64,000 nt of DNA from assembly GCF_001975985.1 (NCBI RefSeq), contig NZ_MTQF01000001.1, positions 1 through 64,000 on the forward strand, read 5' to 3'. Source of the stretch: [Flexibacter] sp. ATCC 35103. GTDB lineage: Bacteria > Bacteroidota > Bacteroidia > Flavobacteriales > Flavobacteriaceae. A program made the translations under genes and the position numbers. Shown one piece after another: positions 8,550 to 16,805 of the stretch. Numbering within the stretch: position 1 is the stretch's first letter; every line of letters begins with the position of its first letter. Below the pieces are notes generated by a model, which ran no database searches, had not been told where the DNA came from, and saw only the letters and a program-made list of their open reading frames with translations.

Positions 8550-9128
8550 TCATTTCAACAACATTCTTTCAGTAATTATTTTATTTGAGGAAGTCTCAAT
8601 TCCGGTAACTTCGGCATATTTTACATTTGGTAGCCAAAAAGAACCTCCTTCAATGCGCACAAATATTTTTTCTACTTGTATTTTTTTCTGATTCACGCTT
8701 ACAAAAACATGATATTTTTGATCTGAATTTATCTTTTTCAAGGTAAAAGGCAACTTTTTATACGATACAAATTGGAGTTCAAACTCTTCATTATCTAAAG
8801 TTTTACTTTCTAGTCCATATGCGAATTTGCGCTGCATATAATTAAAGTCTTTCTTCTCCCCTTTCTCAGCATATCGAATCCAATAGGCTTTTATGGGATT
8901 GCTTTTGTCTATTTTTCCGTTTTCCTGGTAGTTTATGGCATAAATAGCGGTATTTATGTTAGGATCACGCTGAATATAAAATAGCATATTATCTATATTT
9001 TTTGGCGTTGGAAAATGCAATGGCGATGGATTTTTGGATTGTGCCAATAGATTGCCGGAAATTATATTTACTAAGATCGTTATAACGATTAGTGATTTTG
9101 TAAAATATTTAAATGATAATTTATTCAT
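8550..9128 (-). CDS. DUF4833 secreted protein, 192 aa
   Basis: N-terminal signal peptide (hydrophobic core about residues 12-27, LLAQS at the cleavage site) then a beta-rich domain with INTAIYAINYQENGKIDKSNPIKAYWIRYAE, which matches the pattern of DUF4833 proteins. These are periplasmic or surface proteins of unknown function in Bacteroidota. It lies downstream, on the same strand, of the lipid-type operon at 9598-11675 but is separated by 470 bp of repeats, so it is probably independently transcribed. Confidence 0.68.
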   Translation of the reverse strand: MNKLSFKYFTKSLIVITILVNIISGNLLAQSKNPSPLHFPTPKNIDNMLFYIQRDPNINTAIYAINYQENGKIDKSNPIKAYWIRYAEKGEKKDFNYMQRKFAYGLESKTLDNEEFELQFVSYKKLPFTLKKINSDQKYHVFVSVNQKKIQVEKIFVRIEGGSFWLPNVKYAEVTGIETSSNKIITERMLLK

Positions 9129-9172
9129 AAACGAAATATTTATATTCTAATTTGAAACTGTTGGGTGTAATT

Positions 9173-9259
9173 ATTTTAACACATAGAAACATAGATACGG
9201 GACGCTTAAAAAAGGCGTTTCACTTGTTTAAACAAACATAGTTGGTTATGTGTTAAAAC
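9173..9259. repeat. Palindromic element with 12-bp terminal inverted repeats
   Basis: Left arm ttttaacacata (9174-9185) and right arm tatgtgttaaaa (9247-9258), perfect. Inside are smaller palindromes (acgc-aaaaaa-gcgt and tgtttaaaca). It is non-coding and looks like a dispersed palindromic repeat or tiny MITE. Confidence 0.65.
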
Positions 9260-9314
9260 TAAATTTCTTTTTGTTTTCTTCTTTTATATATAAAATCTAT
9301 CCCGAGGCTTCGAG

Positions 9315-9545
9315 CAATGTCATTAAGTTAAGCTTTTAGAAAATAAAATTATTGCAAATCAAATCCGTTCTATCCGCGTTTTTACGAAGTAAATCTGTTT
9401 TATCAGCGTCAAAATTAGACGCTGATTTTACTGATTAGCAAAAGCGAAAACGCTGATAAAAACGGATTTTCTAATTGCTTTCTTGATTGAACAGTTAAAT
9501 AATTTTATAGTTTTTCCCTTAACTTAATAACATTGGGCTTCAGGA
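9315..9545. repeat. 231-bp nested palindromic MITE-like element
   Basis: Outer arms caatgtcattaagttaag (9315-9332) and cttaacttaataacattg (9528-9545) match 17 of 18. Nested inside are taaaattatt/aataatttta (9344-9353 and 9498-9507), an approximately 19-bp pair at 9391-9409 and 9450-9469, and tcagcgtc/gacgctga (9403-9410 and 9418-9425). The flanks carry the same hexamer ggcttc on both sides (9306-9311 and 9546-9551). There is no coding capacity. The structure is that of a non-autonomous mobile or REP-like element able to fold into one long hairpin. Confidence 0.6.
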
Positions 9546-9597
9546 CTATGTGTTGAATAGAAAAGCTACGAATTGGACTTAACCGGTTATTTAGATA

Positions 9598-10029
9598 CTA
9601 ATTTGATTCGACTACATTCTGTTTTTGGTTGGTTTTAAAAACCCAATATTTAATCAGTGGATAATTAAAACCATAAGAAACAAAACTGTCCGTGATTAAT
9701 CTTCCGATTCTGTAATCGATTTGAAATGATTTTTGTAAAATAAGCGTACCAAATGATTTCAAGGAAATGCTTCCCAATACCACCAATGCAAATCTAAAAA
9801 GCTGACTATTGATACGGCTCCTATAACCGGATTGATTTTTAAATACCCAAAATCTATTGATGCTGAAATTGACAATTGCACCAACGCTTCCTGAGATTAA
9901 AATAGAAAAGGTAAAATGCAGTTTAAATACTTCTGTCAATAGAATCATTAATCCATAATCAGTAATGCCGCCTAAAAATGCCGCCACTTGTGCTTGTAGA
10001 AAAGTTAAAACAGATTTTTTCCGGAACAT
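9598..10029 (-). CDS. GtrA-family membrane protein, 143 aa
   Basis: Four hydrophobic segments within 143 residues and the family signatures LGGITDYGLMILL, GAIVNFSINRFWVF and the terminal YPLIKYWVF place it in the GtrA/DPMS family (Pfam PF04138). GtrA proteins are linked to the transmembrane movement of lipid-linked sugars or serve as membrane partners of glycosyltransferases. Its ATG overlaps the TGA of the phosphatidyltransferase gene by one base (TGATG), so translation is coupled. It is the last gene of a four-gene operon, suggesting work on a phospholipid- or isoprenoid-linked product. Confidence 0.85.
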   Translation of the reverse strand: MFRKKSVLTFLQAQVAAFLGGITDYGLMILLTEVFKLHFTFSILISGSVGAIVNFSINRFWVFKNQSGYRSRINSQLFRFALVVLGSISLKSFGTLILQKSFQIDYRIGRLITDSFVSYGFNYPLIKYWVFKTNQKQNVVESN

Positions 10030-10715
10030 CAGTCTTGGTTTTTATCTCTTAAATCGCCTAATTTCAAAAGCTTTAAGCTATCTATAACATTGATTATAAA
10101 TAATACAATAGAGATTAAACCAGCCAAATAGGCAATTGATCCCTGAAACAAAACTTCAATAATTAAAATTAAAGCAATAATAAATCGAAGCTCCGTAGGA
10201 CCAACAAAGCCGGAATCGATACTGTATTCATTTGTAATTTTATAGCGTAACTGACTAATAATGATAGAACAGCCATATAATGCGACAAAAGCAAAGGCTA
10301 TTATTTGTGTGCCATTTTTAGCATAAATATAATAGCCAAAACCTATTAGTACAATACCTATCCAGTCGGCAATAATATCGAGGGCAAAACCGTACCAACG
10401 ACGCGGAATATTTCTATAATAAGCCAATCTTCCGTCTAGTGAATCGCCTAACCAATTTACAGCCAAGCCAATAATACCTAAAAGCAAATACCAATTTGTA
10501 AAATAAGTTCCTAAAACAAAAGCCAGAAAAACCAATCCCGAACCAAGCGTACCAATTAAAGTGAGTACGTTTGGCGAAATGAATTTAGGCACCTTTGGAA
10601 GCAAAAACACAATCGTTGACTGTTCTGCTCTTTTTAAAATATTAGTTCGCTTACGGTCAGAGAATGTTCTTTGTACAATTGTATTTTTATTTTCAAATTG
10701 TGTTTCCTTTTCCAT
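10029..10715 (-). CDS. CDP-alcohol phosphatidyltransferase family protein, 228 aa
   Basis: Integral membrane enzyme that would transfer a phosphatidyl group from CDP-diacylglycerol to an alcohol. The signature D-x2-D-G-x(n)-G-x3-D-x3-D is complete: D91, D94, G95, then G109, D113 and D117 (DSLDGRLAY ... GFALDIIAD). The A-R pair of the consensus is A-Y here. About six membrane segments. Acceptor alcohol unknown. Its start codon overlaps the stop of the 50-residue small gene (TAATG) and its stop overlaps the GtrA start, so the operon is translationally coupled at both ends. Confidence 0.85.
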   Translation of the reverse strand: MEKETQFENKNTIVQRTFSDRKRTNILKRAEQSTIVFLLPKVPKFISPNVLTLIGTLGSGLVFLAFVLGTYFTNWYLLLGIIGLAVNWLGDSLDGRLAYYRNIPRRWYGFALDIIADWIGIVLIGFGYYIYAKNGTQIIAFAFVALYGCSIIISQLRYKITNEYSIDSGFVGPTELRFIIALILIIEVLFQGSIAYLAGLISIVLFIINVIDSLKLLKLGDLRDKNQD

Positions 10716-10867
10716 TAATAGCGTAATATTTGCAAGCCTGATAATATAGCCAGTTCTACTTTTGCAATTCTAAATTTTATTTTTCTATGCCCATTTTTAA
10801 AAAAATCTGTGGTACGTTTTAGCTTACCTGATCTAACCAGATAACTAAATGCGAGGATAATCAGCAT
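10715..10867 (-). CDS. Small basic protein, 50 aa, in the lipid-type operon
   Basis: Starting at the ATG at 10867, one base after the PhyH stop codon, it gives MLIILAFSYLVRSGKLKRT... and stops in the TAATG overlap with the phosphatidyltransferase start. A longer version from 10933 would overlap PhyH by 65 bp and is less likely. One short hydrophobic N-terminus is followed by a Lys/Arg-rich middle. I do not recognise it. The exact coupling on both sides is the main support for it being a real gene. Confidence 0.6.
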   Translation of the reverse strand: MLIILAFSYLVRSGKLKRTTDFFKNGHRKIKFRIAKVELAILSGLQILRY

Positions 10868-10868
10868 A

Positions 10869-11675
10869 TTATTTAACAATACCCGCAAAACGTTGATAAA
10901 AAACCGTTGGGCTGTTCTCATTTTTAGGAGCATATTTTCCTGCTATAATCGGAATGTAAATCACCCTTCTTCTACTCTCTTCGCCACGAATAGAGGATTC
11001 TGCCACTCTATGCCACAAACGGCCATCATGAATAGTTAAATCTCCAGCTTCAGGATTGATCGAAACTTCTTTTGGATCAGGTTTATTATCTAAAAAGTAT
11101 TTTTTACGAAAAAGCATTTGATAAATACCTTGCTTGTGCGTACCCGGAATGATTTTAAGTCCGCCATTTTCTGGTTTTAAAGTGCTTAAGTGAATCCCCA
11201 CATTTAGCATCGGGTTTAATTTTGCACCATAAAAAATATCTCTTAAACCATCTGTATGCCAACCCATTTTAGTAAACTTACTTTCTGGCCCGTTGATATA
11301 ATGGTTAAAAACCATTCCGTCTTTTTCTTCAGTTCCTAATCTTGCGCCCTCACCTGCCAATGGCAATAAACCATTAAATCTAGGATCCAGTAAAAGACCG
11401 CTTAAGGTTTGATGATGTTGATTGATAAAAGCAAAACGTTGTACAATTGGAGAACCATCCAGATCTTTTCCGTATTTTATGGGAACACCGTTTACTTTTT
11501 GAAGGTCATTTTCAATCCAATTTTGCTGCACTTGTTTCGAGGCATCAATGATGGATGAAACAGTTTCGGGATTTATAAATTTTTTGAAATGGATGAAGCC
11601 ATGTTCGTTAAAAAACGCAATTTGCTCATTAGTTAATTGCTCAGTAAGGGTAAAGGTTTTATAAGAAGATACCAT
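10869..11675 (-). CDS. Phytanoyl-CoA dioxygenase (PhyH) family protein, 268 aa
   Basis: Fe(II)/2-oxoglutarate dioxygenase of the PhyH family. The iron facial triad is H140 and D142 in GWHTDGLRD and H222 in DGRLWHRVAE; an arginine in EESRRRVIY (236-238) is placed to bind 2-oxoglutarate. Expected to hydroxylate a lipid or small metabolite in the cytosol. First real gene of the operon that continues with a small protein, a CDP-alcohol phosphatidyltransferase and GtrA. A Cys-rich upstream reading frame overlaps its 5' end by 43 bases and may regulate it. The substrate is not evident. Confidence 0.83.
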   Translation of the reverse strand: MVSSYKTFTLTEQLTNEQIAFFNEHGFIHFKKFINPETVSSIIDASKQVQQNWIENDLQKVNGVPIKYGKDLDGSPIVQRFAFINQHHQTLSGLLLDPRFNGLLPLAGEGARLGTEEKDGMVFNHYINGPESKFTKMGWHTDGLRDIFYGAKLNPMLNVGIHLSTLKPENGGLKIIPGTHKQGIYQMLFRKKYFLDNKPDPKEVSINPEAGDLTIHDGRLWHRVAESSIRGEESRRRVIYIPIIAGKYAPKNENSPTVFYQRFAGIVK

Positions 11676-11818
11676 GATAATATAGATTTAATAAATGAAA
11701 TAATATAGTTTGAAATTTTATCTAAAAGACTGCAACAACAGCAACAACAAAACATTAGCATGTTGGCGTGCATTCGGTTTTCAGATAAATTAAACATATT
11801 TTCTCTTTTATTTGACAT
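11633..11818 (-). CDS. Candidate leader peptide with six consecutive Cys codons
   Basis: An upstream frame ends inside PhyH and contains six consecutive cysteine codons (11732-11749), 57 bases before the PhyH ATG. Possible starts are ATGs at 11818, 11797, 11773, 11761 and 11755; a 47-residue peptide starting MHANMLMF just before the Cys run is the most leader-like. Peptides with runs of the regulated amino acid act in attenuation; Cys-run leaders for sulfur control are known in mycobacteria. The role here is inferred. The codons alternate TGT and TGC, so the run is not a simple trinucleotide repeat. Confidence 0.45.
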   Translation of the reverse strand: MSNKRENMFNLSENRMHANMLMFCCCCCCSLLDKISNYIISFIKSILSWYLLIKPLPLLSN

Positions 11819-11905
11819 ACTCTATAGAATTAGTAGAATTTAATACAAACTTAATATAATTTTTCTTTTTACAAAGAATATTTTTTTATTTATTTTTCGA
11901 AAAAA

Positions 11906-12703
11906 TTAAATTTTATAAATCCCGGCTGCGGTTTTTTCGATAAATCCCTTTGGTAGTATGCGATTGGCGTAAACCGAAATAATATTGGTAAACCCCGGAA
12001 TAACTTCTGATTTTTTGCTGAACATGGCTTTTATGGCCATTTTAGCCACTTCATCAGGTTGCATATTAAACTTTTCGGCCATTTTGCTTAAAGCATTTAA
12101 ACCTGCTCTTGCGGCAAAACCAGTATCAACCGGACCCGGACTAAAACAGGTTACAGAAACTGAAGTTTGGGCAAGTTCGAAACGCAAGGCACGCGTAAAC
12201 GATAAAACAAAAGCCTTTGTAGCCGAATAAACTGCCAGCGTAGGTACAGCCTGATAAGCAGCAGTACTTGAAATATTTAAAATGTAGGCTTGTTTTTGTT
12301 GTGAAAGTATGGGAACTAATAAATGCGAAAGTTCTACCACTACATTCATGTTCAGTTGCATCATGCCAAGCTGATCACTTAGAGAAGACTGACTAAAATT
12401 GCCCCAAACGCCATAACCGGCATTATTAACTAAAATCCCAACCGGATAGCTATTCATTTTTATCCAATCGATTACTTTTAACGATGCATCATTTGTCGAA
12501 AGATCAATTGCTAAAATAGCCGCATTGATTCCGTATTTAGTTTGAAGATCATTAGATAGTACTTTTAATTCGGCAGAACTTCTTGCAACAAGCAATAATG
12601 GATAACCTTGTTTAGCCAATTCATAAGCAATAGATTTTCCTATGCCTTTGCTGGCTCCGGTTATTAAGGCATATGGTTTCGTTTTTTCGCTCATTTTATT
12701 CAT
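11906..12703 (-). CDS. Short-chain dehydrogenase/reductase, 265 aa
   Basis: Classical SDR: the TGASKGIG cofactor motif near residue 17, NNAGYG, catalytic Ser in LNISSTAAY and the YSATK active site. NAD(P)(H)-dependent oxidoreductase of unknown substrate. The C-terminal part (MKFNMQPDEVAKMAIKAMFSKKSEVIPGF-like) resembles the YqjQ/DltE-type cluster acting on acyl or hydroxysteroid-like substrates. It lies upstream of and on the same strand as the PhyH operon, but a 90-bp gap plus the Cys leader separates them. Confidence 0.87.
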   Translation of the reverse strand: MNKMSEKTKPYALITGASKGIGKSIAYELAKQGYPLLLVARSSAELKVLSNDLQTKYGINAAILAIDLSTNDASLKVIDWIKMNSYPVGILVNNAGYGVWGNFSQSSLSDQLGMMQLNMNVVVELSHLLVPILSQQKQAYILNISSTAAYQAVPTLAVYSATKAFVLSFTRALRFELAQTSVSVTCFSPGPVDTGFAARAGLNALSKMAEKFNMQPDEVAKMAIKAMFSKKSEVIPGFTNIISVYANRILPKGFIEKTAAGIYKI

Positions 12704-12736
12704 TTAATAAATCAAATATAAAGATTAAAGCTATTA

Positions 12737-13249
12737 TTATTTTCTAAAATTATTTCCTCTAGCTTCAATATCTTTTAGACAATGCATCAAACAGCCTCCA
12801 TATTTATAGAGATATGGCTTATCCATTCTTATTCGAGGTCTATCAGATTCTGGATCTAAATTTTTATAACTAAAATTTTCAAAATTTAAAATGTAATCAC
12901 CAGCTAAATCATCATAGCTTAAAACTGTAAAATCTGAAAGATTTAATCGTTTTAAAAATTCAACTAAATCTATCTCTTCTAAATCATCTAAATCAGTATT
13001 TAATCCTTCATATTCTCCAAGTTTACTAATTTTCTTATCTACATTTAAAATGAATTTTGTATCAATATAAAAATTAAATAACTCGTCAAGTGTCATTCCC
13101 TCTTTACATATATTTTGCAAACTTTCAACCGCACCACGTGTTTCATCCTTATATGGGATTATTAAGTAACCATCTTCGTAAAAATGTGGTATTTTATTAT
13201 CAATTTCTATTTTTTCATCTGCGAAAATAAGAGTAATATGTTGCCCCAT
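12737..13249 (-). CDS. Acidic protein of unknown function, 170 aa
   Basis: I do not recognise it. It is a soluble, acidic protein (many D/E in the LNTDLDDLEEIDLVEFLKRL region) with no signal peptide or membrane segment and cysteines at the end (GGCLMHCLKD). Acidic single-domain proteins like this are often immunity or antitoxin-like, but no toxin gene is adjacent. The start at 13249 (MGQHITLIF) is supported by an AT-rich spacer upstream. Confidence 0.6.
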   Translation of the reverse strand: MGQHITLIFADEKIEIDNKIPHFYEDGYLIIPYKDETRGAVESLQNICKEGMTLDELFNFYIDTKFILNVDKKISKLGEYEGLNTDLDDLEEIDLVEFLKRLNLSDFTVLSYDDLAGDYILNFENFSYKNLDPESDRPRIRMDKPYLYKYGGCLMHCLKDIEARGNNFRK

Positions 13250-13437
13250 TTTTGATCAATTGTTTAAAAGATTAGTTATTGAGTAAAACGAAAATACTCC
13301 ATTTTTTTATTAACTACATTTATTTCACTCTGTTAAATTTAAGTTCTTAATTTACTTCTTTAAAAATATATGAGATGATACAATTGTTATTTTTTTTATG
13401 GCAATACATTTTCATAATATTATTAATATATTTATAT

Positions 13438-14205
13438 ATGAGAAATTTTTACTTGTTAACATATTTATTACTTTTTTCCTCCATCACAATTTTTGGGCAG
13501 GTTCTAAAAGAAAGAGATAGTATTTATCAGGATACTGTCAAAAACATACACTTTAATTATAAGCAGCTTATTATTCCCGTGGTTTTAATAGGTTACGGTT
13601 TTTGGGGTGCTGAAAGCGGACAGATCAAAAGTTTCAATTTTCAAATTCGTGATGAACTAACTGAAAACATAGATCGCAAAGTAACCATTGATGATTTTAC
13701 CAGATATGTTCCGGCGGTATCAGTTTATGCACTAAATGCTTTTGGAGTAAAAGGCAAGAATAATATGAGAGACCGTTCTGTAATTTTAGCCACTTCTACT
13801 ATTTTCACTGTTGTAACAGTTTTTGGATTGAAATCAATAACCAATGTAGAGCGGCCAGACGGAACTTCAAATGATTCTTTCCCATCAGGACATACTGCTA
13901 TTGCTTTTGCCGGAGCCGAATTTCTTTATCAGGAATACAAGGATAAATCAATATGGTATGGTGTTGCAGGTTATGCAATTGCAACAGGAACTGGAATTTT
14001 TAGAATGTATAATAACAGGCACTGGCTTACCGATGTAGCCGCCGGAGCCGGAATAGGAATTCTGAGTACTAAAGCCGCATATTGGCTGAACCCTTATATT
14101 AACCGAAAATTATTTGGCAAAAATGCTGAAAAAAAATCTACTTCATTTTTAACTCCTTCTTATAACGGGAGAGAATTCCTGATTTGTTATTCTAAAACAT
14201 TTTAA
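13438..14205 (+). CDS. PAP2-family phosphatase, 255 aa
   Basis: Type 2 phosphatidic-acid phosphatase, probably acting on lipid phosphates on the periplasmic side. The three motifs are KSITNVERP (K-x6-RP), SFPSGHTA (PSGH) and RMYNNRHWLTDV (SRxxxxxHxxxD equivalent), all intact. I prefer the ATG at 13438, which gives a signal peptide (MRNFYLLTYLLLFSSITIFGQ); the upstream ATG at 13375 adds only a very hydrophobic stretch. It is divergent from the unknown acidic gene and close to the lipid-type operon, possibly the phosphatase step of the same pathway. Confidence 0.85.
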   Translation: MRNFYLLTYLLLFSSITIFGQVLKERDSIYQDTVKNIHFNYKQLIIPVVLIGYGFWGAESGQIKSFNFQIRDELTENIDRKVTIDDFTRYVPAVSVYALNAFGVKGKNNMRDRSVILATSTIFTVVTVFGLKSITNVERPDGTSNDSFPSGHTAIAFAGAEFLYQEYKDKSIWYGVAGYAIATGTGIFRMYNNRHWLTDVAAGAGIGILSTKAAYWLNPYINRKLFGKNAEKKSTSFLTPSYNGREFLICYSKTF

Positions 14206-14358
14206 TAAAAAGGTGATGTAATAATTTCATGGTTTGATTACTAAATCAATGCCGTAGGGATAAATTCTGTATTAATCCTGAATTCTTATGTTTTGTAACA
14301 TACTTTAATTTATTGTTATTTAGAGATCTTAATTAAGACTAAATCTAAATAATTATAT

Positions 14359-14366
14359 TATTTTTG
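14359..14366 (+). promoter_or_regulatory. Candidate -7 element TATTTTTG of the TonB receptor
   Basis: TAnnTTTG match 32 bases before the receptor ATG. A -33 TTTG is not obvious. No Fur-box-like 19-bp palindrome was recognised nearby. Confidence 0.35.
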
Positions 14367-14398
14367 CGGCTCTTATAAACACCCACAATTTAAATTTT

Positions 14399-16780
14399 AT
14401 GCACAAATTTTTATACTGTTTTCTGGTAACTCTACTGGTAAGCACAACTACTGTTTTTGCCCAATCTACGGGCGTCATTTCCGGACAAGTGAAACTTGTT
14501 GACGGACAGCCATTTGCATCTACTTCTGTTTCTATAGTTGAATTAAATCGCTCAACTCTTACCGATATAAACGGAAATTATAGTTTTAAAAACATTCCTC
14601 CTGCAACGTATCATATAAAGATTCAGGCATTAGGTGCTGCTGAAAAAGAAATCGAAACAACTGTAACTTCAGGAGAAACTGTAATAGTTGATTATCAATT
14701 GCCAGAAGAAAACGTAATGGCTTTGCAGGAAGTAACAGTTTCTGGTGCTGTTAACAGATTTTCTAAAAAAGAAAGTAAATATGTTGCCCGTTTGCCTCTT
14801 AAAAATCTTGAAAATCCACAAGTTTATAATACTGTATCTAAAGAAGTTATCATAGAGCAATCTGCAGTTGATCTTGGAAGTATTTCTAAGAATGTTCCTG
14901 GTGCCGGGATTCCAATGACTGCAAATCAGGGACGCGTAACGTTTCGTTCCCGTGGTTTTGAAACAGAACCAAATGCCAGAAATGGTGTGGCAGGTGCAGC
15001 TTTCTCCTCAATCGATCCGGCAAACCTGGAGCGTGTTGAAGCTATCAAAGGACCTTCGGCAACTTTGTTTGGAGCAAGTGTGGCCAGCAGTTATGGTGGT
15101 GTATACAACCGTGTAACTAAAAAACCTTACAATGATTTTGGCGGAGAAGTTGCCTATTCCGGAGGAAGTTATAATTTTAACCGTCTTACCGTAGATGTAA
15201 ATACTCCTGTAAATGATGATAAAACCGCATTATTCAGACTTAATGGAGCTACAACACAACAAAAAAGTTTTCAGGATCTTGGTTTTACTAAAAATATTAG
15301 CATCGCGCCTAGTTTCTCTTACCAAATTACAGATAAACTTTCGTTATTGCTTGATGTAGAATTTGGTCAGGAACAAGGAACTTCTGTAGTGCGTTTCAAT
15401 CCATATAATAAAAGTAATACAACGAGATCTATTGTTGATATTGCCTTTCCTTACGAAAGAACTTTCATGAGTAATGATTTGGTTTACAACACACAAATGT
15501 TGAACATCTTCGGGCAAATTAATTATAAAATTTCTGAAGAATGGACTTCTCAAACCATTTTCTCGAGAGCACGTTCTACTATCGACGGAAATATTACAGC
15601 AATTAATGCATTAAGCGATACTACAGCACGTGTACAGGTAATTTCTGGTAATACCAATTTTATCGCTACAGATCTTCAACAGAATTTTATTGGTGATTTT
15701 AAAATAGGAAAGTTTAGAAACCGTATGGTTATCGGCTTGGATTACTATAATAATTACAACGATTTTGACCGATTAACAATCAATACTGATACTTTTGATT
15801 TCGTAAATCCTCCTGCAAATTCCGGAACAAACCTGCAAATTGTAAATGCAATGGCTCAGGCAGGAAAAGGTACATTACGTAAAGAAAAAAACAGGGATAA
15901 TACTTATGCCGCTTATGTATCTGATGTTTTTAATATAACAGACCGATTATTGGCCATGGCAAGTTTACGTGTAGATCGCTACGAATATCTTGGTGTTTAC
16001 AACATTGCAACAGGTGTTACTGCTGGCGGACTTGGTGCTAATGGTACTTCTGCAGGTCCATACAACCAAACGTCACTTTCACAAAAAATGGGTTTAGTAT
16101 ATGAATTAAGCAAAGATCATTTATCATTGTTTTCGAACTACATGAATGGTTTCCTGAATAAAAGTGGACAAGCTCTTGATGGAACTGCATTTAAACCGGA
16201 ACATGCCAACCAGTTAGAGTTTGGTGTAAAAGGAGATGTTTTTGAGCACCGTCTTGTAGGAACATTAAGCTACTACGATATTCAGGTTGCAAATTCATTA
16301 AGACAAGATCCTACAGATCCTACCTATTCTATTCAGGATGGTACACAGCGAAGCAAAGGTTTTGAAGCAGAGTTTACTGCAAATCCATTTTCGGGACTAA
16401 ATATCATTGCTGGTTACGCTTATAATGATAGTAAATATACAAAAGCAGACGCGACGGTAAATGGCTTACGCCCTGCCCTTTCAGGTCCAGCAAATACTGT
16501 AAACTTATGGTTAAGCTATCGTGTACCGGAAGGTAAATTTGAAGGATTTGGTGCCGGATTTGGTGGTAATTACGGAAGCATGTCTTACGTTATTAATACA
16601 CAAACAACCAAAGTTACAATCCCGGAATATAAAATGCTGGATGCTGCTTTATATTACGATCAGCCAAAATACAGAATTAGCTTTAAAGTGAATAACCTTA
16701 CCAGCGAAAAAGCATGGAATGTGAGACTTACTCCTCAAGCTCCTGCTCAATTTATTGGTAGTTTTGCATTGAAATTCTAA
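14399..16780 (+). CDS. TonB-dependent siderophore-type receptor, 793 aa
   Basis: Outer-membrane active transporter. Order: signal peptide (1-21, ending VFAQS), a carboxypeptidase-regulatory-like beta domain typical of Bacteroidota receptors (about 24-110), plug domain (about 140-255, with LERVEAIKGPSATLFG as its signature) and a 22-strand-type barrel to the C-terminal FALKF. The length and the plug are those of the siderophore/ferric-receptor class (TIGR01783-like) rather than SusC. The DUF4198 gene follows after 25 bp and is probably in the same operon. Ligand unknown, most likely an iron chelate. Confidence 0.87.
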   Translation: MHKFLYCFLVTLLVSTTTVFAQSTGVISGQVKLVDGQPFASTSVSIVELNRSTLTDINGNYSFKNIPPATYHIKIQALGAAEKEIETTVTSGETVIVDYQLPEENVMALQEVTVSGAVNRFSKKESKYVARLPLKNLENPQVYNTVSKEVIIEQSAVDLGSISKNVPGAGIPMTANQGRVTFRSRGFETEPNARNGVAGAAFSSIDPANLERVEAIKGPSATLFGASVASSYGGVYNRVTKKPYNDFGGEVAYSGGSYNFNRLTVDVNTPVNDDKTALFRLNGATTQQKSFQDLGFTKNISIAPSFSYQITDKLSLLLDVEFGQEQGTSVVRFNPYNKSNTTRSIVDIAFPYERTFMSNDLVYNTQMLNIFGQINYKISEEWTSQTIFSRARSTIDGNITAINALSDTTARVQVISGNTNFIATDLQQNFIGDFKIGKFRNRMVIGLDYYNNYNDFDRLTINTDTFDFVNPPANSGTNLQIVNAMAQAGKGTLRKEKNRDNTYAAYVSDVFNITDRLLAMASLRVDRYEYLGVYNIATGVTAGGLGANGTSAGPYNQTSLSQKMGLVYELSKDHLSLFSNYMNGFLNKSGQALDGTAFKPEHANQLEFGVKGDVFEHRLVGTLSYYDIQVANSLRQDPTDPTYSIQDGTQRSKGFEAEFTANPFSGLNIIAGYAYNDSKYTKADATVNGLRPALSGPANTVNLWLSYRVPEGKFEGFGAGFGGNYGSMSYVINTQTTKVTIPEYKMLDAALYYDQPKYRISFKVNNLTSEKAWNVRLTPQAPAQFIGSFALKF

Positions 16781-16805
16781 GTCAATTTTAAAGAATATAT
16801 ATCCG

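Noticed and set aside
9173..9545. CRISPR-like array in the palindromic cluster
   Set aside because: Repeats are inverted rather than direct, with no regular spacers and no cas genes nearby.
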